A stretch of 64,000 bases of DNA from positions 1-64,000 of the forward strand of contig NZ_JAIMCG010000003.1 of assembly GCF_019795295.1 (NCBI RefSeq), given 5' to 3'. How positions within the stretch are numbered: position 1 is the stretch's first letter; every line of letters starts with the position of its first letter. Source of the stretch: Cupriavidus sp. AU9028. GTDB lineage: Bacteria; Pseudomonadota; Gammaproteobacteria; Burkholderiales; Burkholderiaceae. The notes below the pieces were generated by a model. That model saw only the letters and a program-made list of their open reading frames with translations. It searched no databases and was not told where the DNA came from. Made by a program: the position numbers and the translations under genes. Positions 1 through 9,412 of this stretch are shown one piece after another.

Positions 1-92
1 TGGCCGTCACCGCCTGCATGCGCAAGCTGCTCACCGTGCTGAACGCCATGATGAAATCCGGGCAGCCATGGCAGGACAACACGCCCGCTTGA
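1..92 (+). mobile_element. 3' end of an IS110-family transposase gene (partial, enters from left edge)
   Basis: Reading frame 3 is open from the window edge to the TGA at 90-92 and gives a C-terminus containing ACMRKLLTVLNAMMKSGQPW. This resembles the conserved C-terminal end of IS110/IS116-type DEDD transposases (family knowledge), which insert elements using a serine-containing C-terminal domain. Only about 29 codons are visible, so I cannot say whether the element is intact or a remnant. No inverted repeat is recognisable after the stop; IS110 elements usually lack long terminal inverted repeats. The palindromic repeat cluster begins nine bases after the stop. Confidence 0.7.
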
Positions 93-100
93 CACGGTTG

Positions 101-262
101 CTCTCCCGCAAGCGGGCGAGGGGAGCAAACCAGGAGCGTTCAACATGCCGCCGGTGCGCTCTCCTCTCCCGCAAGCGGGCGAGGGGAACAAGCCAGGAGC
201 GGTCGACATGCCGCCGGTGTGCTCCCCTCTCCCACTTGTGGGAGAGGGGCGGGGGGAGAGGG
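101..262. repeat. Tandem cluster of a small palindromic repeat (three units)
   Basis: Three units of roughly 60 bases follow one another. Each has a palindromic head, CTCTCCCGCAAGCGGG and its complement-like continuation GAGGGGAGC, then a short tail containing CATGCCGCCGGTG. The first two units (101-160 and 161-222) are nearly the same. The third (223-262) keeps only a variant head with ACTTGTGG in place of GCAAGCGG. The cluster lies between the IS110-type gene and the stop codon of RNase R. The same head recurs at 5565-5683, 24063-24110, 30971-31110 and 55027-55168. Confidence 0.8.
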
Positions 263-297
263 TATCGAGCGCCGCCCTTGGCGTCAGCGCCGATTCG

Positions 298-2967
298 TCA
301 GCCCTTGCGCGCCGTGCGCGTGGCCTTCTTCGCGGCCTTGCGCGATGCCTTCGCGGCGGTCTTGCCCGACGCCTTGCCGGCCGCCTTCGGCGACGCCTTC
401 TTCGCGGCAGCGGCCGTGGTCCCGCTGGCGCGCGTGGCAGTCTTGCGGCTGCCGCCCGCGGCACCGGACCGGCTCCGCGTGCCGCGGCCCTTGCCCGGTA
501 CCGGCGCTGCTTCCAGCGGCGTATCGATCGGCGTGATCACCGCCTCGAACAGCGGCTGCTCCTCGATAACCCGATCCAGCGTCTCGTCGAACGACTCCTC
601 GGGCTTCGAAGTACCACCCAGCAGCGCCGCCAGCTGGCGGCCCTTCTTGCGCCCCGGCAAGGCATGCGCCGCCGGCACGTGCGGCAGCGGATCGGCCCCC
701 GGACGCGAACGCAGGCTGCGCGCGGACGGCTCCTGCATCAGCCGGAAGTCGATCTTGCGCGCGTCCAGGTCGACACGCGAGACCTGCACGCGCACGCGGT
801 CGGTCAACCGGTAGCGGATGCCGGTGCGCTCGCCGCGCAGTTCGTTGCGGGCCTCGTCGAACTGGAAGTAGTCGCTGCCCAGTTCGCTGATATGGACCAG
901 TCCCTCGACATACAGCTCGTCGAGTTGCACGAAGATACCGAACGAGGTCACTGCCGACACCGTGCCAGCGAACTCGTTACCCAGCTTGTCGCGCATGAAG
1001 TAGCACTTGAGCCACGCCTCCACGTCGCGCGAGGCTTCGTCCGCGCGGCGCTCGTTTGCCGAGCAATGCACGCCCAGTTCGTCCCAGATGCCCTCGTTGC
1101 GCTTGGCGCGCGCGGCCTGGCGCTCGGCCTTGCCGGTGTCGTCCTTGGCCTGCATGCGCCTCGCCTTGGGCGAGACCGCGGTATTGAACACGGTGCCGGC
1201 CGGGAACACCGGCTGGTACTTGGTATGCGCCAGCACCGCCTTGATCGCCCGGTGCACCAGCAGGTCGGGATAGCGCCGGATCGGGCTGGTGAAATGCGCG
1301 TAGGCCTCGTAGGACAGGCCGAAGTGACCGATATTGTCCGGGCTGTACACCGCCTGCTGCATCGAGCGCAGCAGCATGGTCTGCAGCATCGGCGCATCGG
1401 GACGCGCCTTGATCTTGTCCATCACGTCGGCGTAGTCCGAGGCCTGCGGCTTGTCGCCGCCGCCCAGGGACAGCCCCGCGGTCTTCAGGAAGTCACGCAG
1501 CGTCTTCAGCTTCTCGTCGTTCGGTCCCGCGTGAATGCGGTACAGCGCTGGATGCTTGAAGCGCTCGAGGAAGTCCGCCGCGCAGACGTTGGCGGTCAGC
1601 ATGCATTCCTCGATCAGCCGGTGCGCATCGTTGCGGGTGCGCGGCAGGATCTGCTCGATCTTGCCCTGCGCGTTGCAGACGATATAGGTCTCGGTGGTAT
1701 CGAAGTCGATCGCGCCACGGGCATGCCGCGCCTTCAGCAGGACCTGGAACAGCTCGTACAGGTTCTGCAGATGCGGCACCAGGTCGGCGCGCTTGTGCGC
1801 CTCCGGACCCTTGGTGTTCGACAGCACCGACCACACCTCGTTGTAGGTCAGCCGCGCGGCCGAGTGCATCACCGCCGGATAGAACTGGTAGGCCTTCAGT
1901 TCGCCCTTGCTGCTGATCACTGCGTCGCACACCATGCACAGGCGATCGACCTGCGGATTGAGCGAGCACAGCCCGTTGGACAGCTTCTCCGGCAGCATTG
2001 GAATCACGCGGCGCGGGAAGTAGACGGACGTCGCGCGATCGAGCGCGTCGTTGTCCAGCCCGGTGCCGGGCCGCACGTAATGCGACACGTCGGCGATCGC
2101 CACGATCAGGCGCCAGCCTTTGGCGCGGCCGATCTTGACCGGCTCGCAGTACACCGCGTCGTCGAAGTCGCGCGCATCCTCGCCGTCGATGGTGACCAGC
2201 GGTACGTCACGCAGATCGATGCGGTGGTCCAGATCGGACTCGCGCACCTCGTCGGGCAGCGCGGCGGCCTCCTTGACGGCGGCCGGCGAGAACTGATGCG
2301 GCACGCCGTACTTGCGCACCGCGATCTCGATCTCCATGCCCGGATCGTCGATCTCGCCCAGCACCTCGACCACGCGGCCGACCGGCTGCACATAGCGGTC
2401 CGGATAGTCGACGATCTCGACGCTGACCACCTGCCCCGCCTTGGCCTTGCCCTGCGCGCCCGGCGGGATCAGGATGTCCTGGCTGATGCGCTTGTCTTCG
2501 GGTGCCACCACCAGCGCGCCGTTCTCGTTGAGCAGCCGGCCGATCACGAAGCGATTGGCCCGCTCGACGATCTCGACGATCTGCCCTTCCGGACGGCCAC
2601 GGCGGTCATAACCGACCACGCGCACCTGCGCGCGGTCGTTGTGCATCGCCTTCTGCAGCTCGCGCTCGGGCAGGTAGATGTCGTCCTCGCCGTCGTCGCG
2701 GATCAGGAAGCCGAAGCCATCGCGATGGCCCTGCACCCGGCCCACGATGAAGTTGGGCTGGTGGGCCAGCTCGTAGCGGCCCTTGCGGTTCAGTTCGATC
2801 TGACCGTCGCGTTCCATCGCGGCCAGGCGTTTCTGGAAGCCGTCATGCTCCTTGCGCGTGACGGCGAGCGCCTTGGCGATGTCGCCAGCGGACAGGGGCG
2901 CGCCGGAGGTACGCAGCACACCCAGAATTTCTTCCCGACTCGGGATCGGATAGTTGTTGTGATTCAA
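298..2967 (-). CDS. rnr: Ribonuclease R (3'-5' exoribonuclease)
   Basis: Processive 3'-5' hydrolysis of structured RNA; acts in mRNA decay, rRNA quality control and cold or stress response. In order there is a winged-helix-like N-terminus (about 5-65), cold-shock domains (about 75-230), the RNB catalytic domain with DGEDARDFDDAV at about 261-272 supplying metal-binding aspartates, and an S1 domain (roughly 650-735). The last hundred or so residues are Lys/Ala-rich and basic, as in many RNase R proteins. No ATG is available near the conserved N-terminus (YPIPSREEILGVL). I chose the TTG at 2967; the TTG at 2991 is the alternative. The frame runs open to 3093, but that start would lie inside tRNA-Leu. 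Length is about 889 residues. Confidence 0.95.
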   Translation of the reverse strand: MNHNNYPIPSREEILGVLRTSGAPLSAGDIAKALAVTRKEHDGFQKRLAAMERDGQIELNRKGRYELAHQPNFIVGRVQGHRDGFGFLIRDDGEDDIYLPERELQKAMHNDRAQVRVVGYDRRGRPEGQIVEIVERANRFVIGRLLNENGALVVAPEDKRISQDILIPPGAQGKAKAGQVVSVEIVDYPDRYVQPVGRVVEVLGEIDDPGMEIEIAVRKYGVPHQFSPAAVKEAAALPDEVRESDLDHRIDLRDVPLVTIDGEDARDFDDAVYCEPVKIGRAKGWRLIVAIADVSHYVRPGTGLDNDALDRATSVYFPRRVIPMLPEKLSNGLCSLNPQVDRLCMVCDAVISSKGELKAYQFYPAVMHSAARLTYNEVWSVLSNTKGPEAHKRADLVPHLQNLYELFQVLLKARHARGAIDFDTTETYIVCNAQGKIEQILPRTRNDAHRLIEECMLTANVCAADFLERFKHPALYRIHAGPNDEKLKTLRDFLKTAGLSLGGGDKPQASDYADVMDKIKARPDAPMLQTMLLRSMQQAVYSPDNIGHFGLSYEAYAHFTSPIRRYPDLLVHRAIKAVLAHTKYQPVFPAGTVFNTAVSPKARRMQAKDDTGKAERQAARAKRNEGIWDELGVHCSANERRADEASRDVEAWLKCYFMRDKLGNEFAGTVSAVTSFGIFVQLDELYVEGLVHISELGSDYFQFDEARNELRGERTGIRYRLTDRVRVQVSRVDLDARKIDFRLMQEPSARSLRSRPGADPLPHVPAAHALPGRKKGRQLAALLGGTSKPEESFDETLDRVIEEQPLFEAVITPIDTPLEAAPVPGKGRGTRSRSGAAGGSRKTATRASGTTAAAAKKASPKAAGKASGKTAAKASRKAAKKATRTARKG

Positions 2968-2984
2968 TTTCTTGGCAAAAAGAT

Positions 2985-3012
2985 TTGACAAATTGTTTGT
3001 CGTCGCTATAAT
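2985..3012 (+). promoter_or_regulatory. Near-consensus sigma-70 promoter of tRNA-Leu
   Basis: A perfect TTGACA (2985-2990) is followed after 16 bases by a perfect TATAAT (3007-3012). The predicted transcript starts near 3019, about 20 bases before the mature tRNA 5' end at 3038. The -35 box overlaps the region between the two candidate TTG starts of the divergent RNase R gene. Confidence 0.85.
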
Positions 3013-3037
3013 GAGCGCTTCGGTTGTTTCGACACCT

Positions 3038-3124
3038 GCCCAGGTGGCGGAATTGGTAGACGCACTAGGTTCAGGTCCTAGCGGTGGCAACACTGTGGAG
3101 GTTCGAGTCCTCTCCTGGGCACCA
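3038..3124 (+). tRNA. tRNA-Leu (anticodon CAG)
   Basis: An 87-base type II tRNA with a long variable arm. The acceptor arms GCCCAGG (3038-3044) and CCTGGGC (3114-3120) pair exactly, and the encoded discriminator A and CCA follow at 3121-3124. The anticodon stem CTAGG/CCTAG encloses a loop with CAG at 3072-3074, which reads CUG, the main leucine codon in a GC-rich genome. The T arm carries GTTCGAGTC. Confidence 0.97.
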
Positions 3125-3135
3125 GCTTCAAAGAG

Positions 3136-3169
3136 AAACCCGCATCGCTTACGGCGCTGCGGGTTTTTT
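3136..3169 (+). terminator. Rho-independent terminator of tRNA-Leu
   Basis: AAACCCGCA (3136-3144) pairs with TGCGGGTTT (3159-3167) around a 14-base loop and runs into a tract of T residues. It sits 12 bases after the tRNA CCA end. Confidence 0.85.
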
Positions 3170-3469
3170 CATTTCCGCCGTCCACATGCATTGCATGAAG
3201 GATGCCAGCACCGGCCATCGTTGCGACCTTGCGTTGCGCGCCGGCTGCCGACGACACTGCGGTCCGCCCGGCTGCGCGTTGCCCTTGCTGCCTTGATTGG
3301 TCTTGCTTCGATGGGTCCTGCCTGGCGCCGGTTCGATGCTGCACCCGCTCTCCTTCGTTTGCACCGCGCGCGATGGCGCGCGGTTCCGCTCGCAGTTTAG
3401 CAGCTTCAGTGGCGATTCCGGCATTCAATGCAACAGGGCGACCACATCGGCCGCCCCGTCGCATCGCAC
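3170..3469. other. Intergenic stretch with no recognisable feature
   Basis: About 300 bases lie between the tRNA-Leu terminator and the stop of the phosphoribosyltransferase gene. I see no supported gene, RNA or repeat here; short open frames lack a ribosome binding site and any recognisable family. Confidence 0.5.
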
Positions 3470-4048
3470 TTATCCTTGCGCCGCCTCGCCCGGCGCGCCG
3501 CTGGCTTCGGCACGCTTGCCGCGCTTGAGCCACGCCGCCAGGTTGTGCGGACGCAGCGTGTCGTATTCCTCGAACGGCTGGTGAATCCAGGGGTTCGACG
3601 GCAGGAAGCTGACATGATAGTCGGGCTTGACCTTCGAGCACGCCTTGTACCACAGCACGGCCGAACGAACTTCCGTCACCGCCGGGTAGCGTTCCTGCAG
3701 ATGGCGGCCAACGCGCTCCAGCGTGACACCGGAATCGACCAGGTCGTCGACCAGCAGGATCTTGCCAGCCAGTTCGCCCTTCGTCATCGTGATGTACTGC
3801 GCGATGTCCAGGTCGCCCTGCACGGTGCCCGCCGCCTCGCGGTAGCTGCTGGTGGCCAGGATGGCCAGCGGCACATCGAAGATCCGCGACATCTGGTCGC
3901 CCACGCGCAGGCCGCCACGCGCCAGGCACAGGATCTTGTCGAAGCGCCACCCCGACTCATGCACGTTCAGCGCCAGGCGGGCAATCAGGCGGTGGTATTC
4001 GTCCCACGAGATCCACAGGTTCTCGTCGTCATTGGTTGGCAGGATCAT
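3470..4048 (-). CDS. Purine-type phosphoribosyltransferase
   Basis: 192 residues of the type I phosphoribosyltransferase fold. The PRPP-binding motif ILLVDDLVDSGVTL is at 97-110 and the PPi-loop glycine pair (CLARGG) at about 41-46. The likely reaction is base plus PRPP to nucleotide in purine salvage; the short length and sequence resemble bacterial xanthine-guanine or hypoxanthine enzymes, but the base specificity cannot be read from sequence. It lies about 100 bases downstream of purA on the same strand, which fits a purine role. The start at 4048 has only a weak AAGAG ribosome site. Cytoplasmic. Confidence 0.85.
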   Translation of the reverse strand: MILPTNDDENLWISWDEYHRLIARLALNVHESGWRFDKILCLARGGLRVGDQMSRIFDVPLAILATSSYREAAGTVQGDLDIAQYITMTKGELAGKILLVDDLVDSGVTLERVGRHLQERYPAVTEVRSAVLWYKACSKVKPDYHVSFLPSNPWIHQPFEEYDTLRPHNLAAWLKRGKRAEASGAPGEAAQG

Positions 4049-4149
4049 GTGATGCTCTTGTTGTCAAAGGGCGAAGCCCGCGCATGGCGGGCTCCGGTTG
4101 CCTTTCCGGCTGGCGCCCGGCTCGTTCGTGGCGGGCGCCTTGCGCTGGG

Positions 4150-5526
<1,377 letters not shown>

Positions 5527-5564
5527 CTCTCTTGGGCGGGAGGGTCCCTGGCTGGCGCCGGCTG

Positions 5565-5683
5565 CCCTCTCCCCCGGCCCCTCTCCCGCTTGGCGGGAGA
5601 GGGGAGCAAACCGGCAGCGCTCGAAGGCCCACAGTCTTTCTCCCCTCTCCCCGCTTGCGGCAGAGGAGCCGGGGGAGAGGGCC
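5565..5683. repeat. Two copies of the dispersed palindromic repeat between hisZ and purA
   Basis: CTCTCCCGCTTGGCGGGAGA (5581-5600) followed by GGGGAGCAAACC, then a second, more diverged copy around CCCGCTTGCGGCAGAGG (5650-5666). Both are preceded by a C-rich CCCCTCTCC lead and followed by G-rich tails, as in the copies elsewhere in the window. Confidence 0.75.
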
Positions 5684-5707
5684 AGGGAGCGCCCGCCACA
5701 GCGGCAA

Positions 5708-6859
5708 TCAGCGCGCCACCACCACCCAGCGCTGTCCCTCGCGCACCAGATGCCGGTCGCAATTGAACTCGTCGAGCTCGTGCGTATGGCCCGGCAGCGA
5801 CTGGATCACGATCTCGCCGCCCTCTCGCAGCGCGGCGATCGCCGTGCGCAGGGCCGGATCCGGGTCCCACGGTGCAAAGATGGCCAGCGCCCGCACTTCC
5901 ACCGGCGACAGCGACGCGACCTCGCGCAGATCCAGCGAGAAGCCCGTCGCCGGCCGTGCGCGGCCGAAGGCTTCCCCGACCTTGTCATACCGCCCGCCCC
6001 GCGCCACGTAGTTGGGCAGGCCGGCGACATAGGCGGCGAACATGACTCCACTGTGATAGTGGTAGCCGCGCAAGTCGGCAAGGTCGATGTTGACGTTGGC
6101 GCCGCGCACCTCGCTGGCGAGGAAGGCCAGCTCGTCCAGCGCGCGGCCGATGGCCGGGCTGGCCGGCAGCACCGCCCGGGCACGGTCAATCACATCCACG
6201 CCACCATAGAGGGTCGGCAGCGCCAGCAGCGCCTCTCGCTCGGTCTCGGGCAGGCCGACGGTCAGTTCGCGCAGGCCGGGCACGTCCTTGTTCTCCAGCG
6301 CGTCGAACAGCGCCTGCTCATTGCGGCGTGCCGCCGGCACGCCGTCCAGCAGCGCCGCGACGATGGCGGCATGACACAGGTCCAGCCGCACCTCGCCCAG
6401 CCCCGCCGACTGCAGCGCCGCCAGCATCAGGTTCTGCACCTCGACGTCCGCCTCGAGTCCTGCATGGCCGTAGATCTCGGCGCCGACCTGCAACGGCTCC
6501 CGCGTGGCATGAAAACCGGCCGGGCGGGCGTGCAGCACATTGCCGGCATAGCACAGGCGAGTCACGCCAGGCCGGTTCAGCAAGTGGGCGTCGATGCGGG
6601 CCACCTGCGGCGTGATATCGGCGCGCAGGCCCATGGTGCGTCCGGACAGCTGGTCGACCAGCTTGAAGGTGCGCAGATCCAGGTCGTGCCCCGTGCCGGT
6701 CAGCAGCGATTCGATGTACTCGAGCATCGGCGGCATCACCAGTTCGTAGCCATAGGTACGGAACAGGTCGAGCATGCGCCGGCGCAGCTCCTCGATCTTG
6801 CGGGCTTCCGACGGCAGCACGTCGGCGATGTTCTCGGGAAGGAGCCAGTGATTGGACAT
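5708..6859 (-). CDS. hisZ: ATP phosphoribosyltransferase regulatory subunit
   Basis: HisZ is a catalytically inactive paralogue of histidyl-tRNA synthetase. It associates with short-form HisG to allow the first step of histidine synthesis and its feedback control. The 383 residues show the class II synthetase-like core, with a motif-2-like region [14 protein letters not shown] and the closing segment SLDLREV. It is not in a histidine operon here: it follows hflC, from which a strong terminator separates it. The paralogous true synthetase, hisS, is at 15071-16447. Start at 6859. Confidence 0.93.
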   Translation of the reverse strand: MSNHWLLPENIADVLPSEARKIEELRRRMLDLFRTYGYELVMPPMLEYIESLLTGTGHDLDLRTFKLVDQLSGRTMGLRADITPQVARIDAHLLNRPGVTRLCYAGNVLHARPAGFHATREPLQVGAEIYGHAGLEADVEVQNLMLAALQSAGLGEVRLDLCHAAIVAALLDGVPAARRNEQALFDALENKDVPGLRELTVGLPETEREALLALPTLYGGVDVIDRARAVLPASPAIGRALDELAFLASEVRGANVNIDLADLRGYHYHSGVMFAAYVAGLPNYVARGGRYDKVGEAFGRARPATGFSLDLREVASLSPVEVRALAIFAPWDPDPALRTAIAALREGGEIVIQSLPGHTHELDEFNCDRHLVREGQRWVVVAR

Positions 6860-6943
6860 GATGACGTCTCGTATTCAGAACGGTTGCGCGAGGACGGCCT
6901 GTGACAGGCACCGCGGGAAACGGGCGGCGTATTGCGCAACCGG

Positions 6944-6970
6944 ACAAAACCCCGGCGAGCCGGGGTTTTG
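6944..6970 (-). terminator. Terminator between hflC and hisZ
   Basis: AAAACCCCGGC (6946-6956) pairs perfectly with GCCGGGGTTTT (6959-6969). T/A-rich stem ends flank it on both sides. It lies downstream of hflC on the minus strand and ends the hfq-hflX-hflKC transcript. Confidence 0.8.
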
Positions 6971-6999
6971 CACAGCAAACCGCGATGGACTGCCGGGAC

Positions 7000-7890
7000 C
7001 TAGCGGCGGGGCGCCGCGGCACCGCCGCCCGGAGCGTTCATGTAGCGGAAGAACTCGGAATCCGGTTCGACCACCAGCACGTCGCGCTTGTCGCGGAAGG
7101 TGTTGCGATAGGCTTCCATGGTGCGCCAGAACTGCGCGAACTGCGGATCGCGGCCGAACGCCTCGCCATAGATCTGCGACGCGCGGGCATCGCCCTCACC
7201 CTTGATCTTCTGCGCTTCCCGGTACGCCTCGGCCAGCACCACTTCGCGCTGGCGGTCGGCATCGGCACGGATCTTCTCGCCCTCGGCCGCACCGGTCGAG
7301 CGCAGCTCGTTGGCGACCCGCTTGCGCTCGGCCTCCATCCGGCGATAGACCGATTCGCTGATCGCCGGCAGCAGGTCGACCCGCTTCAGACGCACGTCGA
7401 GGATCTCGACGCCGACCGACTTGCCGTATTCGGCCATGCTGTTGCGGATGTTCTGCATGACCTTGTCACGCTCGCCCGCCACCACCTCGGCCACTGTGCG
7501 GCGGCCGAACTCCTCGCGCGCCGCGGCATCGATCCGCTGCGTCATCCGGTCCTGCGCGCCGCGCACATTGCCGCCGAAGGCGACGAAGAACTTGCGCGGA
7601 TCGGTGATTCGCCATTTGACGAACCAGTCCACCATCATGCTCTTCTTCTCGGCGGTCAGGAAGCGCTCGCCCGCGGCGACGTCGATGGTCTGCAGCCGGC
7701 GATCCATGAACACCACGTTTTGCAGCGGCGGCGGCAGCTTGAAGTGCAGGCCGGGCTCGCGCACCACCTGCTTGATCTCGCCGAAGGCGAAGACGACGGC
7801 GTACTGCCGCTGGTCCACCACGAAGACCATCGACGACGCGATGGCCAGCACGATGAAGAGGCCGATGGCAAAGGAAATCAGTCGGTTCAT
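7000..7890 (-). CDS. hflC: HflC, membrane protease-modulator subunit (SPFH/band-7)
   Basis: Forms the HflKC complex in the inner membrane with the bulk outside the cytoplasm; the complex surrounds and restrains the FtsH protease. There is one N-terminal membrane segment (about residues 3-24, ISFAIGLFIVLAIASSMVFV) followed by an SPFH domain and a charged coiled-coil-rich C-terminal half. I chose the ATG at 7890 because GAGGAG lies nine bases before it; an ATG at 7908 would overlap hflK. Length is 296 residues. The gap to hflK is 14 bases, so the two are co-translated. Confidence 0.94.
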   Translation of the reverse strand: MNRLISFAIGLFIVLAIASSMVFVVDQRQYAVVFAFGEIKQVVREPGLHFKLPPPLQNVVFMDRRLQTIDVAAGERFLTAEKKSMMVDWFVKWRITDPRKFFVAFGGNVRGAQDRMTQRIDAAAREEFGRRTVAEVVAGERDKVMQNIRNSMAEYGKSVGVEILDVRLKRVDLLPAISESVYRRMEAERKRVANELRSTGAAEGEKIRADADRQREVVLAEAYREAQKIKGEGDARASQIYGEAFGRDPQFAQFWRTMEAYRNTFRDKRDVLVVEPDSEFFRYMNAPGGGAAAPRR

Positions 7891-7904
7891 CTTGGGGTCT
7901 CTCC

Positions 7905-9197
7905 TCAACGGGACTCGCGGTCACGGTTGCGCAGCGCTTCGCGCGAGCGGGTGTCGATGCCGGCCTCGGGGGCGGGCGCCGGTGTCACCGGCGGCGGCAT
8001 CGTCCCGGACGGCACGCCTCGCGTGTCGCCTTGCGTCTGGGTGATCAGCTTGTCCAGCGGGAGATAGAGAAGATTGCTGCCCTGGCTCACGTCCACCAGG
8101 ACCTTGGTCGAATTCGAGAAGATCTGCTGCATCGTCTCGACATAGATGCGATCACGCGTGACCTGCGGCGCGCGCGCGTACTCGGCCTGTACCTGCTGGA
8201 AGCGGGAGGCATCGCCCTGGGCCTGCGCGATCACGCGGGCCTTGTAGGCCTGCGCTTCCTCGCTCAGGCGGGCAGCGGTACCCTGCGCGCGCGGGATCAC
8301 GTCGTTGGCATACGCCTGGCCCTCGCTGATGGCGCGCTCGCGGTCCTGGCTGGCCTTGTTGACGTCGTCGAAGGCCGCCTGCACCTGCTCAGGCGGCTGC
8401 ACGCTCTGCACGTTCACCGAAATCACGCGGATGCCGGTCTTGTAAGCCGACAGGATGGCCTGGATCGACTTGGCCAGCGCCTGCGAGATCTGCTCCCGGT
8501 TCTCGTACAGCACCGAGTCCATCTTGTTGCGGCCAACGATCTCGCGCACCGACGTTTCCGCGGCCTGCGTCACCAGTTCCTCATCGCCGCCACGGTCGGT
8601 CCGGTTGAAGAACAGGAATTCGGTCGCGTCCTGGATATCGTACTGGACCGTGAAGCGGACATCGACGATGTTCTCGTCCTGCGTCAGCATCGACGAGTCC
8701 TTCAGGTTGCTGTCCTTGATCGAGGTCGAGCGCCCCACTTCCACGGAACGCACCGCGGACAGGTTGACGATCTCCGCCGACTGGATCGGCCATGGCATGC
8801 GCCAATTGATGCCGGGGCCGGTGGTGTACTTGAACTTGCCAAACTGCAGCACCACCGCGGTCTGGCCTTCCTGCACCATGAAGAAGCCGCTGGCCAGCCA
8901 GATGCCGAGCACGGCGACGACGATCACGCCGGCGCCCACGCTCGATCCCCGGCCAGGGGCACGCGGCCCGCCAAAGTTCTGATTGTTGTTGCCGCCGCCG
9001 TTGTCCTTGCGGCCGAACAGCCCGTTCAGGCGGCGATTGAAATCGCGCCACAACTCGTCCAGGTCCGGGGGACCGTCCTGTTGCGGACGGTTCTGGCCGC
9101 GGTCGCGCCCGTCCTTGTCCTCATCGTCCGGACCGCCGCGACCCCAGCGCGGATCGTTGAGCGACAGGATCGCGCGCAGACGCTGCCAGCCGCTCAT
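7905..9197 (-). CDS. hflK: HflK, membrane protease-modulator subunit (SPFH/band-7)
   Basis: Partner of HflC. The N-terminus (about 15-75) is hydrophilic and Gly/Asp/Gln-rich, followed by a membrane segment (GVIVVAVLGIWLASGFFMV) and an SPFH domain; the C-terminus is Pro-rich. The ATG at 9197 (MSGWQRLRAIL) is preceded by GAGGTG at eight bases, so I prefer it to the upstream ATG at 9260. Length is 430 residues. An extended -10 box at 9288-9296 suggests hflKC can also be transcribed separately from hfq-hflX. Confidence 0.94.
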   Translation of the reverse strand: MSGWQRLRAILSLNDPRWGRGGPDDEDKDGRDRGQNRPQQDGPPDLDELWRDFNRRLNGLFGRKDNGGGNNNQNFGGPRAPGRGSSVGAGVIVVAVLGIWLASGFFMVQEGQTAVVLQFGKFKYTTGPGINWRMPWPIQSAEIVNLSAVRSVEVGRSTSIKDSNLKDSSMLTQDENIVDVRFTVQYDIQDATEFLFFNRTDRGGDEELVTQAAETSVREIVGRNKMDSVLYENREQISQALAKSIQAILSAYKTGIRVISVNVQSVQPPEQVQAAFDDVNKASQDRERAISEGQAYANDVIPRAQGTAARLSEEAQAYKARVIAQAQGDASRFQQVQAEYARAPQVTRDRIYVETMQQIFSNSTKVLVDVSQGSNLLYLPLDKLITQTQGDTRGVPSGTMPPPVTPAPAPEAGIDTRSREALRNRDRESR

Positions 9198-9287
9198 GCG
9201 ACGGGCACCTCGGGCAAGGCTCGAATGGATTGTCCGGGAGAACTGGGGCATGTAGGGCACGGGTCCGGGAAAGTTTGTAACGGGGGG

Positions 9288-9296
9288 ATTCTAGCA
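9288..9296 (-). promoter_or_regulatory. Candidate extended -10 promoter upstream of hflK
   Basis: The minus strand reads TGCTAGAAT, an extended -10 element. Transcription would start near 9281, about 84 bases before the hflK ATG. No consensus -35 is visible. The same word occurs upstream of ndk. Confidence 0.45.
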
Positions 9297-9412
9297 GCCA
9301 TCGACGCCACTTTTGCTCATTTCCTGCTGGCGGCACCGGCGGGAACGCGGGCGAGGCCCTGCCGGGCAGGGCCTGCCGCCGCGCTCTACCGCGCCCGACG
9401 CCGCGGGCGCGC

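Noticed and set aside
145-2988. Very long plus-strand open frame opposite RNase R
   Set aside because: It is the antisense frame of a well-conserved gene in GC-rich DNA, has no recognisable domain, and its composition (His/Arg/Gln/Leu-rich) is what a reverse-complement of coding sequence gives.
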